Below are positions 25,654 to 32,790 of a stretch of DNA of 64,000 bases, piece by piece. The DNA is from Salinispora mooreana (GTDB lineage: Bacteria > Actinomycetota > Actinomycetes > Mycobacteriales > Micromonosporaceae). Within the stretch, counting starts at the first letter, position 1. Every line of letters begins with the position of its first letter. The stretch is from the NCBI RefSeq assembly GCF_000379065.1, contig NZ_KB900614.1:4864033-4928032 (forward strand). Reading direction: 5' to 3'. A program made the translations under genes and the position numbers. The notes below the pieces were generated by a model that was not told the origin of the DNA, did not search any database, and saw nothing but the letters and a program-made list of their open reading frames with translations.

Positions 25654-26066
25654 TTCCTGGTCGGGTCGTCGCGGGAACGATCTCGTTCGCGCACATGGGC
25701 CGAATGTCGGCGGGTGTCCGCGCCTGTTCCGGACCGGAGCTGATGATGCGGCCGGCCCGTCGGCGGCGGTGAGTTTCGACTCGCCGGGACCTACCGGACC
25801 ACCTGCCGACCGCGAGACATCGATTATGTGAGCCTTCCAACCTGATCCTGCAGGTCGGCGCGGTCGGGAGGGGCGTTGATCGATGAGGGCGAGGCTCCGG
25901 GTAGGACAGCGAATCGACCACAACCCGATGCCCCGACCGGGAGCCTCGCCATGCTGTCCTTCCCTGCCACGGTTTTCTTGTGTCCGTGTCCTGCCGGCCG
26001 CGGATACTGCTTCAGGCAGCCCACACTCGACGGCAGCCGCCGTCGACGAGGCGGTACGCTCGTCTC
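25654..26066. other. Gap with inverted repeat, possible mobile-element scar
   Basis: About 400 bases without a gene I can support. GGCGAGGCTCCGG (25888-25900) is repeated inverted as CCGGGAGCCTCGCC (25937-25950), and GTAGGACAGC/GCTGTCC are also mirrored but in swapped order. The sequence just after (ATGCTGTCCTTCCCTGCC) resembles the start of some IS transposases but decays at once. It may be the scar of an insertion that also broke the adjacent regulator. Confidence 0.35.
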
Positions 26067-26180
26067 ATGCCACAGCTCAACGGCCGCGACGCGGTCAGCA
26101 CCGACCTGCACGACCCGGTCTTGTGGTGGCACCGCTCCGACCGGCGTCTGCCAGAGCTCGTCGTCGGAGCCCTCGCGTGA
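26067..26180 (+). CDS. 37-aa small ORF coupled to the PEP-mutase-like gene
   Basis: MPQLNGRDAVSTDLHDPVLW... (37 aa) ends in TGA that overlaps the GTG of the next gene (GTGA). A TACGCT -10-like box ends seven bases before its ATG, the layout of a leaderless transcript. It may be a genuine small protein, a translational-coupling leader or the trimmed end of an older gene. No family is recognised. Confidence 0.4.
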   Translation: MPQLNGRDAVSTDLHDPVLWWHRSDRRLPELVVGALA

Positions 26181-26905
26181 GGGACTTCGCCGCCCTCCAC
26201 CGCACCGGCGATCCACTGGTGCTGCCGAACGTGTGGGACACAGCCTCCGCCCGTGGCCTGGTCGAGGCGGGATTTCCCGCGCTCGGCACGACCAGCCTCG
26301 GTGTTGCGGCGGCAGCTGGCCTGCCCGACGGTACCGATGCCACCCTCGAGGAGACGCTGCGCCTCACGCGGAGCCTGGCGGCGCTGCCCGTCCACCTCAC
26401 CGTCGACATCGAGACTGGTTCGGTCGACACCGCGGCCGCCGTGGCCGACGCCGGCGCGGTGGGCGTGAACATGGAAGACGCCCTGTGCCCGGCCGAGACG
26501 CACGCGGCGCTCATCCGAGCTGTGAAGCGCGAGGTTCCCCGCCTGTTCGTCAACGCCAGGACCGACACCTATTGGCAGCGCTCTGGTGAGTTGGCCGAAA
26601 CGCTGCGCCGGGTGCGGCTCTACGCCGACGCCGGCGCCGACGGAGTGTTCGTCCCGGGGTTGGCGGGGCCTGCCGACATCGCCGCTGTCGTGGCGGCGGT
26701 CGAGGTGCCGGTCAACGTTCTGTTTCTGCCCGGCCAACACACCGTCGCCACCCTGGCTGACCTGGGTGTCGGACGGATCAGCACCGGCTCGCTACTCTTT
26801 CGCGCCGCCCTGGCCGCATCAGTGGAGACCGCCGTAGCCGTCCGCGACGGCCGCACCGTGCGACGGGACCTACCGTCCTACGAGAAGATCAATGCCTGGT
26901 CGTAG
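26177..26905 (+). CDS. Isocitrate lyase/PEP mutase family protein
   Basis: A 242-aa TIM-barrel enzyme of the ICL/PEPM superfamily, which forms or breaks C-C or C-P bonds next to a carboxylate. PNVWDTASARGLVEAGF, the Mg-site VDIETG (near residue 76), GVNMEDA (near 97) and NARTDTYW (near 118) are characteristic. The KKCGH loop of true isocitrate lyase is not present, so the substrate is open (2-methylisocitrate-lyase-like or oxaloacetate-lyase-like). The start GTG 26177 is coupled to the 37-codon frame upstream. Confidence 0.88.
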   Translation: MRDFAALHRTGDPLVLPNVWDTASARGLVEAGFPALGTTSLGVAAAAGLPDGTDATLEETLRLTRSLAALPVHLTVDIETGSVDTAAAVADAGAVGVNMEDALCPAETHAALIRAVKREVPRLFVNARTDTYWQRSGELAETLRRVRLYADAGADGVFVPGLAGPADIAAVVAAVEVPVNVLFLPGQHTVATLADLGVGRISTGSLLFRAALAASVETAVAVRDGRTVRRDLPSYEKINAWS

Positions 26906-26940
26906 GACGTCGGGCCACCCCCTCGGGGCGGCCCGACGTC
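26906..26940. terminator. Bidirectional terminator
   Basis: GACGTCGGGCC (26906-26916) pairs with GGCCCGACGTC (26930-26940), with an inner CCCC/GGGG stem. It begins at the stop of the PEP-mutase-like gene and lies 14 bases from the stop of the convergent precursor gene. Confidence 0.85.
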
Positions 26941-26953
26941 GTACTGCTGTTGC

Positions 26954-27130
26954 TCAGGCCGAGCAACTGGTGGTGGAGGTGGTGCTGCTGCAGGTCGAGG
27001 TGGTGGCCGACGAGGAGCAGGAGGCGAGGATCGCCTCGGACGCGTCGGCGTAGTCGGAGATCGCGAAGGTCTCCGACTCCAGCTCCATGATCTCCTCGGC
27101 GAGGGCGTTGAGGTCGGTGTCATGCTCCAT
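26954..27130 (-). CDS. RiPP precursor peptide (thiazolylpeptide-bacteriocin-like), orphan
   Basis: A 58-aa peptide with an acidic leader and a core made almost only of Ser, Thr and Cys. The leader (residues 1-37) contains ELESETFAISDYADASE, a signature I associate with the thiazolylpeptide-type bacteriocin precursor family. From residue 37 to 58 every residue except two Ala is Ser, Thr or Cys, with Cys at 38, 47 and 56, nine apart. ATG 27130 has a strong GGGAGGAG six bases upstream. No YcaO cyclodehydratase, LanB/LanM-type dehydratase or transporter is encoded nearby, so any modifying enzymes lie outside the window. The function and final product are unknown. Confidence 0.8.
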   Translation of the reverse strand: MEHDTDLNALAEEIMELESETFAISDYADASEAILASCSSSATTSTCSSTTSTTSCSA

Positions 27131-27461
27131 GATGGCTCCTCCCGGGTCGGCGTCCGGCCGGCGTGTCCGGTCGGCCCACCGCAAGCACACCCCAGGGCGC
27201 TTACCGATCGCGTGGTGCCGGCATCACACACCGCTGTCGCCCGATGTCAGTGACCTGACAGTGGCGTCGGCTTGGCTGACCTCATGGTGTTCGTAGCTGC
27301 CGATGCCGCCGACTCGGCCGGCCCGCCGGTTGGTCGGAAGATCGTTGCCGCCGCGGCCCGGCGCTACCGCGACCTGCAACAGCGGAGTGTCCGCCGTGAA
27401 GGCCCCCGCCAGTCGACCACGGCAGCGGCTACCCGACGGCGGCTACGTCATGCCAGTGAGC
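27131..27461. other. Intergenic region upstream of the RiPP precursor
   Basis: About 330 bases. A 16-bp perfect palindrome TGTCAG-TGAC-CTGACA at 27245-27260 may be an operator for the precursor, 115 bases upstream of its start. A + strand frame from 27272 (ADLMVFVAADAADS...) runs into the MarR gene and is more likely chance or a gene fragment. Confidence 0.4.
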
Positions 27462-27992
27462 TCAGCTCGCTGCTCCGACACATCGTTCCCAGTCCTGCCG
27501 CCACCGCCGTTCATCCGGTTCGCCGGCGGCAGCGACCAGCGCCTCCAGCGCGTCGATCAGCCCGACGTCAGGTGCCGTGCCGGTCACCGCGACCAGCCGT
27601 CGGATCTCGGCGCTACAGCGTCGAACGACCTCGCCGACCAGGTCCCGGCCCGTGACGGTCAGGCTGAGCCAGGACACCCGGCGGTCGCTCTCGCCGGTCC
27701 GTCGGGCCACCAGCCCCCGTCGGGCCAGACGGTCACAGGCGCGGGTGACGGTCGAGGGGTGGACGCGCAGTGTCGCGGCGAGGTCAACGACCCGGGCCGG
27801 CCCCTGGGAGACGAGGAGGACCAGGATTCGGTACTGCGACATCGTGAGGTCGACATCGAGGGCATCGAGCGTGCGGACGGTGACGCCGACCAGCGAGCGG
27901 CCCAGCGCTGCCAGCGCATCTACCAGGGGTTCATCCACCTGAGGCTCGTCCACCGCCGTCGACGACCCCGTTGGCTCCACGTAGAGTCGCAT
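27462..27992 (-). CDS. MarR-family transcriptional regulator
   Basis: A 176-aa winged-helix regulator. TMSQYRILVLLVSQGPARVVDLAATLRVHPSTVTRACDRLARRGLV (residues about 60-105, shown only by its helices MSQYRILVLL and PSTVTRACDRLARRGLV) is the MarR DNA-binding domain, and the wing is RRTGESDRRVSWLSLT. There is no Shine-Dalgarno before ATG 27992, and an AACTAT-like -10 lies close by, so the mRNA may be leaderless. It is divergent from the potassium channel gene with only 45 bases between them and may regulate it. Confidence 0.9.
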   Translation of the reverse strand: MRLYVEPTGSSTAVDEPQVDEPLVDALAALGRSLVGVTVRTLDALDVDLTMSQYRILVLLVSQGPARVVDLAATLRVHPSTVTRACDRLARRGLVARRTGESDRRVSWLSLTVTGRDLVGEVVRRCSAEIRRLVAVTGTAPDVGLIDALEALVAAAGEPDERRWRQDWERCVGAAS

Positions 27993-28037
27993 CGGCCCAT
28001 AGTTGCACGGATACTCGCACCACGGTCGGGGGTGATC

Positions 28038-28838
28038 ATGGGAAACACCGGCTCCATCAGCCGGCGGGAGCAGCGGGTCGCGAGCTGGGAGCGCCTGACT
28101 GCGCTGCCGTTGACCGTTTTCTCTTTGGTGTTCCTGGCCGCATATGCTGCGCCGATCCTGGATCCACAGCTCAGCTCGGCATGGATCACGGTCTGCCAGG
28201 TGACCACGTTCACCACCTGGCTGGTGTTCTGGCTCGACATGGCTGTCCGGTTCATCCTGCATACGCAGCGGCGACGCTTCCTCCGGGAGCACCTGTTCGA
28301 CCTCGCCGTGTTGCTTCTGCCGATGCTCCGTCCGCTGCGGGCGCTGCGGTTGGTGACGGTGGTGCTCTCGCTCAGCCGGCGGACTGAGGCATGGGTTCGC
28401 GGCCGGCTCGGCATCTACGTGGCCGCGACCACCGTGTTGCTGGTGGGGGTCGCCTCCCTGGCGGTCCTTGACGCCGAGCGGGCGGCGCCCGACTCGTCTA
28501 TCACCAACTACTCCGATGCCCTCTGGTGGGCGGCCGTGACCATCACGACCGTCGGCTACGGCGACTTCTATCCGGTCACCCCGGAGGGGCGGCTGGTGGC
28601 GGTCGGCCTGATGATCGGTGGCATCGGGCTGATCGGTTTCGTGACCGGCTCGCTCGCCACGTGGATCGTTGACCGGGTGTCCGGCCGGGACCGGCACCCG
28701 GCAGCGACCGCCGAGGACATCGCGGCGTTGCGCCAGGAGATCGCGGCGTTGCGCCAGCAGCTCGACCCGTCGGCCGGCGCCGTCCCCGCCGATCCGGTGG
28801 CCCCGCCGGTGCAGCCGGCCCACACGACCCACACCTGA
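28038..28838 (+). CDS. Voltage-gated-type potassium channel protein
   Basis: A 266-aa membrane protein with six predicted helices and a pore loop. The selectivity filter TITTVGYGDFYPV is exact (TVGYGD near residue 175). The fourth helix region RPLRALRLVTVVLSLSRR has the spaced Arg of a voltage sensor. The C-terminus is a short coiled coil with the repeat EDIAALRQEIAALRQQL, then a Pro/Ala tail. I use ATG 28038; an in-frame GTG lies two codons earlier. No ligand-binding RCK domain is present. Confidence 0.92.
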   Translation: MGNTGSISRREQRVASWERLTALPLTVFSLVFLAAYAAPILDPQLSSAWITVCQVTTFTTWLVFWLDMAVRFILHTQRRRFLREHLFDLAVLLLPMLRPLRALRLVTVVLSLSRRTEAWVRGRLGIYVAATTVLLVGVASLAVLDAERAAPDSSITNYSDALWWAAVTITTVGYGDFYPVTPEGRLVAVGLMIGGIGLIGFVTGSLATWIVDRVSGRDRHPAATAEDIAALRQEIAALRQQLDPSAGAVPADPVAPPVQPAHTTHT

Positions 28839-28949
28839 CGGGTGACCGGCGGCGGATGACACCGCCGCGCGGCGGCGGATTGGCCGACGGCGACGCGATC
28901 GGGTGCCGTCCCGGCATGCTGGTGCTCGTGGCGACGTCGAGCCGCTGGT

Positions 28950-29360
28950 ATGGATGACATGTCCGACCAGCATTGGATGTTGGAGGCGGTGGACCTCCTG
29001 GTAAGGGTGGTCGAGGCCGCCGGAATCCTCATCATCTTCGTCGGTGCGATGATGGCGTTCGTTCGGTTCGTGGTCGTGGGACTGCGGCAGCGGCAGAGCC
29101 GGGCGTTCGTGCCGATCCGGCTGACTCTCGGGCGGTTCCTGACCCTCGGGCTGGAGTTTCAACTCGCCTCGGACATCATGCGTACCGCCGTCGCGCCAAC
29201 CCTGCTGGACATCGCCGAGCTGGCTGCGGTGGCGGCGATCCGGACCGCGCTGAACTTCTTCCTCGCCCGTGAGATCAAGCAGGAGCGCCGCGAGATCGCC
29301 GAGCTCGGCTCGCCCGGGACCGGCGACGCGAACCGGGCGGGTCCGGAGCCGGCCTCGTGA
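28950..29360 (+). CDS. DUF1622 membrane protein
   Basis: A 136-aa protein with three or four hydrophobic segments. EAVDLLVRVVEAAGILIIFVG, LTLGRFLTLGLEFQLASDI and TALNFFLAREI are hallmarks of DUF1622, a family of unknown function often found beside other small membrane proteins. An alternative ATG lies three codons in (28959). Its stop overlaps the next gene's GTG (GTGA), so the two are translated together. Confidence 0.85.
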   Translation: MDDMSDQHWMLEAVDLLVRVVEAAGILIIFVGAMMAFVRFVVVGLRQRQSRAFVPIRLTLGRFLTLGLEFQLASDIMRTAVAPTLLDIAELAAVAAIRTALNFFLAREIKQERREIAELGSPGTGDANRAGPEPAS

Positions 29361-29647
29361 GTGCCTTGGTCGAGTACGCCGTACTGGCCTGCATGGCCGC
29401 GGGCATCGGGTCGGCCGCGGTGGTTCTGCTGGTGTCCCGGAACGGAGTCTTGGCCCTACGCGTCGGCCTTGACCTGTGGTTGGCCGCCAGCCTGCTGCGA
29501 ATCGCGGAGCCGCCGGTGGGGGAGCACCTGCTCTACGTGGTGGCGATTCTGGTGATCCGTCAGCTGATCCGCGTGGTCCTGGTCACCGGTTGGAGTCAGC
29601 GGCGGCCAGCGGATCCGGGGTTGTCGCAGCGCCCGTCCGCCCGCTAG
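29357..29647 (+). CDS. Small membrane protein paired with DUF1622
   Basis: A 96-aa hydrophobic protein with about three helices (AVLACMAAGIGSAAVVLLV, LRVGLDLWLAASLLRIA, LYVVAILVIRQLIRVVLV). The helical core resembles the upstream DUF1622 protein in layout and the pair probably forms one membrane complex. It is coupled by a 4-bp overlap. The function is unknown. Confidence 0.7.
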   Translation: MSALVEYAVLACMAAGIGSAAVVLLVSRNGVLALRVGLDLWLAASLLRIAEPPVGEHLLYVVAILVIRQLIRVVLVTGWSQRRPADPGLSQRPSAR

Positions 29648-29742
29648 CGCCACTACAGCGTTGACGATGTCGTAGCACGTGGGCGCGGCACCCGGGTCAG
29701 TTTGCTGGTTGTTCCGTCGCCGGTACCGCCGCAGGTCGCACG

Positions 29743-31641
29743 ATGGGTGGTACGAGCGCCGGCACGCCAGGTGCCGGTGGTGACGCTACCGGGGGTAGCA
29801 AGGTGCAGGAGGTCGTGGTCTCGCCGGTGGAGGAGATCGGTGGGGTGCTGCCGGGGCTGGCCGAGCAGGTGTGGACCAACGCCCGGGAGGACCCGGAGGC
29901 GGTGCAGTTCGTCCGGCCCGCGCCGGTGTCCCGCGCCTGGCCCGCGCGCCGGTCGGTGCGCGGTGGGGACGTGCCGGTGACGTGCGCCCAGTTCCGGGAC
30001 GACGTACTCAGCCTCGCCCGCGGCTTCCTCGCGGCCGGAGTGGGGCACGGTGACCGGATCGGGCTGGTCAGCCGCACCCGGTACGAGTGGACCCTGGTCG
30101 ACTACGCCCTCTGGGCTATCGGGGCGGTGTCGGTGCCGGCTTTCGAGACGGCCAGCGCGGACCAACTTGGGTGGATCCTGTCGGACGCGGGCGTGGTGGG
30201 CTGCGTGGTGGAGACGTCTGATCAGGCCGAGTTGGTCGCCAGTCGGCGTTCGGATCTGCCGGCGCTGCGCGAGGTGTGGCAGATCGACGCCGGCGATCTA
30301 ACCAATCTGGCCGGCCAGGGGCGTGCGGTTGACGACGCGGTGGTTGACGGCCGGCGCCGCCGGGTGACCGGTGGTGACATGGCCACGATCGTCTACACCA
30401 GCGGCACGACCGGTCGGCCAAAGGGCTGTGTGCTGACCCACCGATCCGTCCACTGTGACGTGACTGCCGCCGTCTCGGTGCTGCCGCAGCTGCTACACGC
30501 CGGGGCTACCACGGTGTTGTTCCTGCCCCTGGCCCACGCGTTCGCCCGGATGATCCAGGTTGGGGTGGTGCAGACCCGGACCACCATGGTGCACAGCGCC
30601 GATATCGCGGGCGTGCTGGAGCAGCTACGCCGGCACCGGCCGACGTTCGTCCTGGCGGTGCCCCGGGTCTTCGAGAAGCTGCACAGTCGGGCCCGGCAGA
30701 AGGCCGAGGACAGCCACCGGGGCTGGCTGTTTCGGCTCGCCGAGCGGGTGGCGGTGCGGTACAGCCACGGCCTCGATCGTTCCTGGGGCCCGAATCCCCT
30801 GCTTCGGCTGGCCCGAGGCGGGTTCGACCTGCTGGTGTACCGGAAGCTGCGGGCCGCACTGGGCGGTCGGTGCTCCGCGGCTATTGTCGGCGGTGCGCCG
30901 CTCGGTGAGTGGCTGGGGCACTTCTTCCGTGGCGCGGGCCTGCTGGTGTTGGAGGGGTACGGGCTCACCGAGGCCTCCCCGGCGTTGACGGCGAACACGC
31001 CGACAACCCAGCGGATCGGCACGGTAGGTCGACCCCTGCCCGGTGTCAAGATCCAGATCGCCGACGATGGTGAGATCCTCGCCCGCGGCGACCCGGTCTT
31101 CCCCGGGTACTGGAACAACGCGGAGGCGACCCGGGCCGTGTTCACCCAGGACGGGTGGATGCGGACCGGCGACCTCGGCGAACTCGACTCGGACGGGTTC
31201 CTGCGGATCACCGGGCGGCAGAAGGAGATCATCGTTACCGCCTCGGGGCAGAACCTCGCGCCCGCGCCGCTCGAGGAGGCGATTCGCGCGCACCCGTTGG
31301 TCAGCCAGTGCATGCTGATCGGTGACGATCGCCCGTACGTCGCCGCGCTGGTCACCATCGACCCGTCCGCCTGGGAACGCTGGCGCTCCGAGCACGGCCG
31401 CTCGGACGACGCGACCGTGGCCGAGCTGCGGGACGACCCGGAGCTGTGCGGCGAGATCCAGTCGGCCGTTGACCGCGCGAACGCGACCGTCTCCCGCGCC
31501 GAGCAGGTCAAGACCTTCCGCATCCTGCCCCGGGATCTCACCGAGGCCGACGGTGAACTCACCCCCATTCTCAAGATCAAGAAAAGTGTGGTCGAGGAAC
31601 ACTTCAGCGAGGATGTCGACGCCCTGTACCAGGGCCACTGA
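29743..31641 (+). CDS. Long-chain acyl-CoA synthetase (AMP-forming, FadD15-like)
   Basis: A 632-aa ANL-superfamily ligase that activates fatty acids to acyl-CoA through an acyl-AMP. The P-loop IVYTSGTTGRPKGCVLTH is near residue 212, YGLTEASPAL near 405, TGDLGELDSDGFLRITGRQKE near 478 (shown in part) and the C-terminal lysine motif LTPILKIKKSVV at the end. The start is uncertain: ATG 29743 is used, but GTG 29803 would begin nearer the conserved region. Related to the FadD15/AACS group of about 600 aa. Confidence 0.93.
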   Translation: MGGTSAGTPGAGGDATGGSKVQEVVVSPVEEIGGVLPGLAEQVWTNAREDPEAVQFVRPAPVSRAWPARRSVRGGDVPVTCAQFRDDVLSLARGFLAAGVGHGDRIGLVSRTRYEWTLVDYALWAIGAVSVPAFETASADQLGWILSDAGVVGCVVETSDQAELVASRRSDLPALREVWQIDAGDLTNLAGQGRAVDDAVVDGRRRRVTGGDMATIVYTSGTTGRPKGCVLTHRSVHCDVTAAVSVLPQLLHAGATTVLFLPLAHAFARMIQVGVVQTRTTMVHSADIAGVLEQLRRHRPTFVLAVPRVFEKLHSRARQKAEDSHRGWLFRLAERVAVRYSHGLDRSWGPNPLLRLARGGFDLLVYRKLRAALGGRCSAAIVGGAPLGEWLGHFFRGAGLLVLEGYGLTEASPALTANTPTTQRIGTVGRPLPGVKIQIADDGEILARGDPVFPGYWNNAEATRAVFTQDGWMRTGDLGELDSDGFLRITGRQKEIIVTASGQNLAPAPLEEAIRAHPLVSQCMLIGDDRPYVAALVTIDPSAWERWRSEHGRSDDATVAELRDDPELCGEIQSAVDRANATVSRAEQVKTFRILPRDLTEADGELTPILKIKKSVVEEHFSEDVDALYQGH

Positions 31642-31740
31642 ACCGGGCGGGGGAGCTGGCGTTCGTGCTCTGAAGCAGGGCCGCTGAACCGGGTGGGCGC
31701 TGGCGTCCGTTCCGCCTCGAGCGGAGCTGGTGTCCGTCAG
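31631..31740. repeat. Imperfect direct repeats after fadD-like gene
   Basis: CAGGGCCACTGAACCGGGCG (from 31631) recurs as CAGGGCCGCTGAACCGGGTG (from 31676), followed each time by a GCTGGCGTYCGT stretch; a third GAGCTGGTGTCCGT lies near 31724. A local duplication, origin unknown. Confidence 0.5.
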
Positions 31741-31788
31741 GACGATGCCGCGACGGGGGAGCCGTGGCGGCGTACCGGAAGGGGTGCC

Positions 31789-32646
31789 ATGGCAGCCGGC
31801 GTCATCGGCGTGGTGATCGTGCTGGTCGTTCTGGCGCTGCTCGGCGCCCTGAGCCTCCGGATCGTGCAGCAGTACGAGCGCGGGGTGGTCTTCCGATTCG
31901 GACGGGTGTTGCTCCCCGTCCGGGAACCCGGCCTGCGGCTGATCATTCCAATCGTGGACCGCATGGTCCGGGTGAGCATGCAGACCACGGTGATCGACGT
32001 GCCGGCGCAGGGGGCGATCACGCGGGACAACGTGACCCTCAAGGTTGACGCGGTGGTCTACTTCCGGGTCGTGGACCCGGTGAAGGCCCTGGTGAACGTG
32101 GAGAAGTATCCGGCGGCGGTGCTGCAGATCTCGCAGACCGCGCTGCGCTCGGTGATCGGCAAGGTGGACCTGGACACCCTCCTCGCCGACCGGGACAAGG
32201 TCAACGCCGATCTCAAGTCGGTGATCGACGATCCGACCGAGGAGCCGTGGGGGCTGAACATCGAGCGGGTCGAGGTCAAGGACGTCTCGTTGCCGGAGGG
32301 AATGAAGCGGTCGATGTCTCGGCAGGCCGAGGCCGAGCGGGACCGGCGGGCCCGGGTCATCGCCGCCGACGGCGAGTACCAGGCGTCCCAGCGGCTCGCC
32401 GACGCCTCCCAGACGATGGCGGACACCCCGGGCGCGTACCAGCTACGGCTGCTCCAGACCGTGTCGGATGTGGCGGCGGAGAAGAACAGCACCCTGGTGA
32501 TGCCCTTCCCGGTGGAGCTGCTGCGCTTCTTCGACAAGTACGCGCGGGGCGCCCCGACCGACCAGGACGAGGCGGTGGCGGAGCAGGCAGCCGCGGTGGC
32601 CGGTGACGGGCACCGCCGCGACGGCGGGCCACGTCCGGCCCGGTGA
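31789..32646 (+). CDS. SPFH-domain protein (slipin/stomatin family)
   Basis: A 285-aa membrane-anchored SPFH protein that probably organises membrane microdomains. One N-terminal helix (GVIGVVIVLVVLALLGALSL) is followed by the SPFH/band-7 domain: RIVQQYERGVVFRFGR, DVPAQGAITRDNV, VDAVVYFRVVDP and RSVIGKVDLDTLLADRD. The coiled coil SRQAEAERDRRARVIAADGE and the family C-terminus STLVMPFPVELLRFF complete it. ATG 31789 has GGAAGGGG upstream. The companion NfeD protein often linked to slipins is absent. Confidence 0.92.
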   Translation: MAAGVIGVVIVLVVLALLGALSLRIVQQYERGVVFRFGRVLLPVREPGLRLIIPIVDRMVRVSMQTTVIDVPAQGAITRDNVTLKVDAVVYFRVVDPVKALVNVEKYPAAVLQISQTALRSVIGKVDLDTLLADRDKVNADLKSVIDDPTEEPWGLNIERVEVKDVSLPEGMKRSMSRQAEAERDRRARVIAADGEYQASQRLADASQTMADTPGAYQLRLLQTVSDVAAEKNSTLVMPFPVELLRFFDKYARGAPTDQDEAVAEQAAAVAGDGHRRDGGPRPAR

Positions 32647-32651
32647 ACGGC

Positions 32652-32765
32652 TACCATCGGCCGCATGACCTGGCGACATTGATCCACCGCTGAGTGCCCT
32701 TCCCGTGGGCCACCGTGGTCGCCGTACCTCCGGCGTCCGTACTCACCCCACGGGAAGAAACGATG
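32652..32765 (+). promoter_or_regulatory. Attenuator-like 5' leader of the MFS exporter gene
   Basis: TACCAT (32652-32657) lies exactly seven bases before an ATG, the spacing of a leaderless start. The five-codon peptide MTWRH (32665-32682) follows. Then CTTCCCGTGGG (32699-32709) pairs perfectly with CCCACGGGAAG (32747-32757), and the right arm contains the GGAAG ribosome site for ATG 32763. A ribosome stalled on the leader would cover or displace the left arm and free that site. This is the layout of drug-inducible translational attenuation; the inducer is unknown. Confidence 0.65.
32665..32682 (+). CDS. Leader peptide MTWRH
   Basis: Five sense codons, ATG-ACC-TGG-CGA-CAT-TGA, directly after a -10 box with leaderless spacing and 17 bases before an 11-bp stem that traps the next ribosome site. 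It is called as a regulatory leader by position only. Confidence 0.5.
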   Translation: MTWRH

Positions 32766-32790
32766 ACCTTCGACACGACCCCACTGCGAG

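Noticed and set aside
26177..26905. True isocitrate lyase
   Set aside because: Too short (242 aa) and lacks the KKCGH loop; kept as a PEP-mutase-family member.
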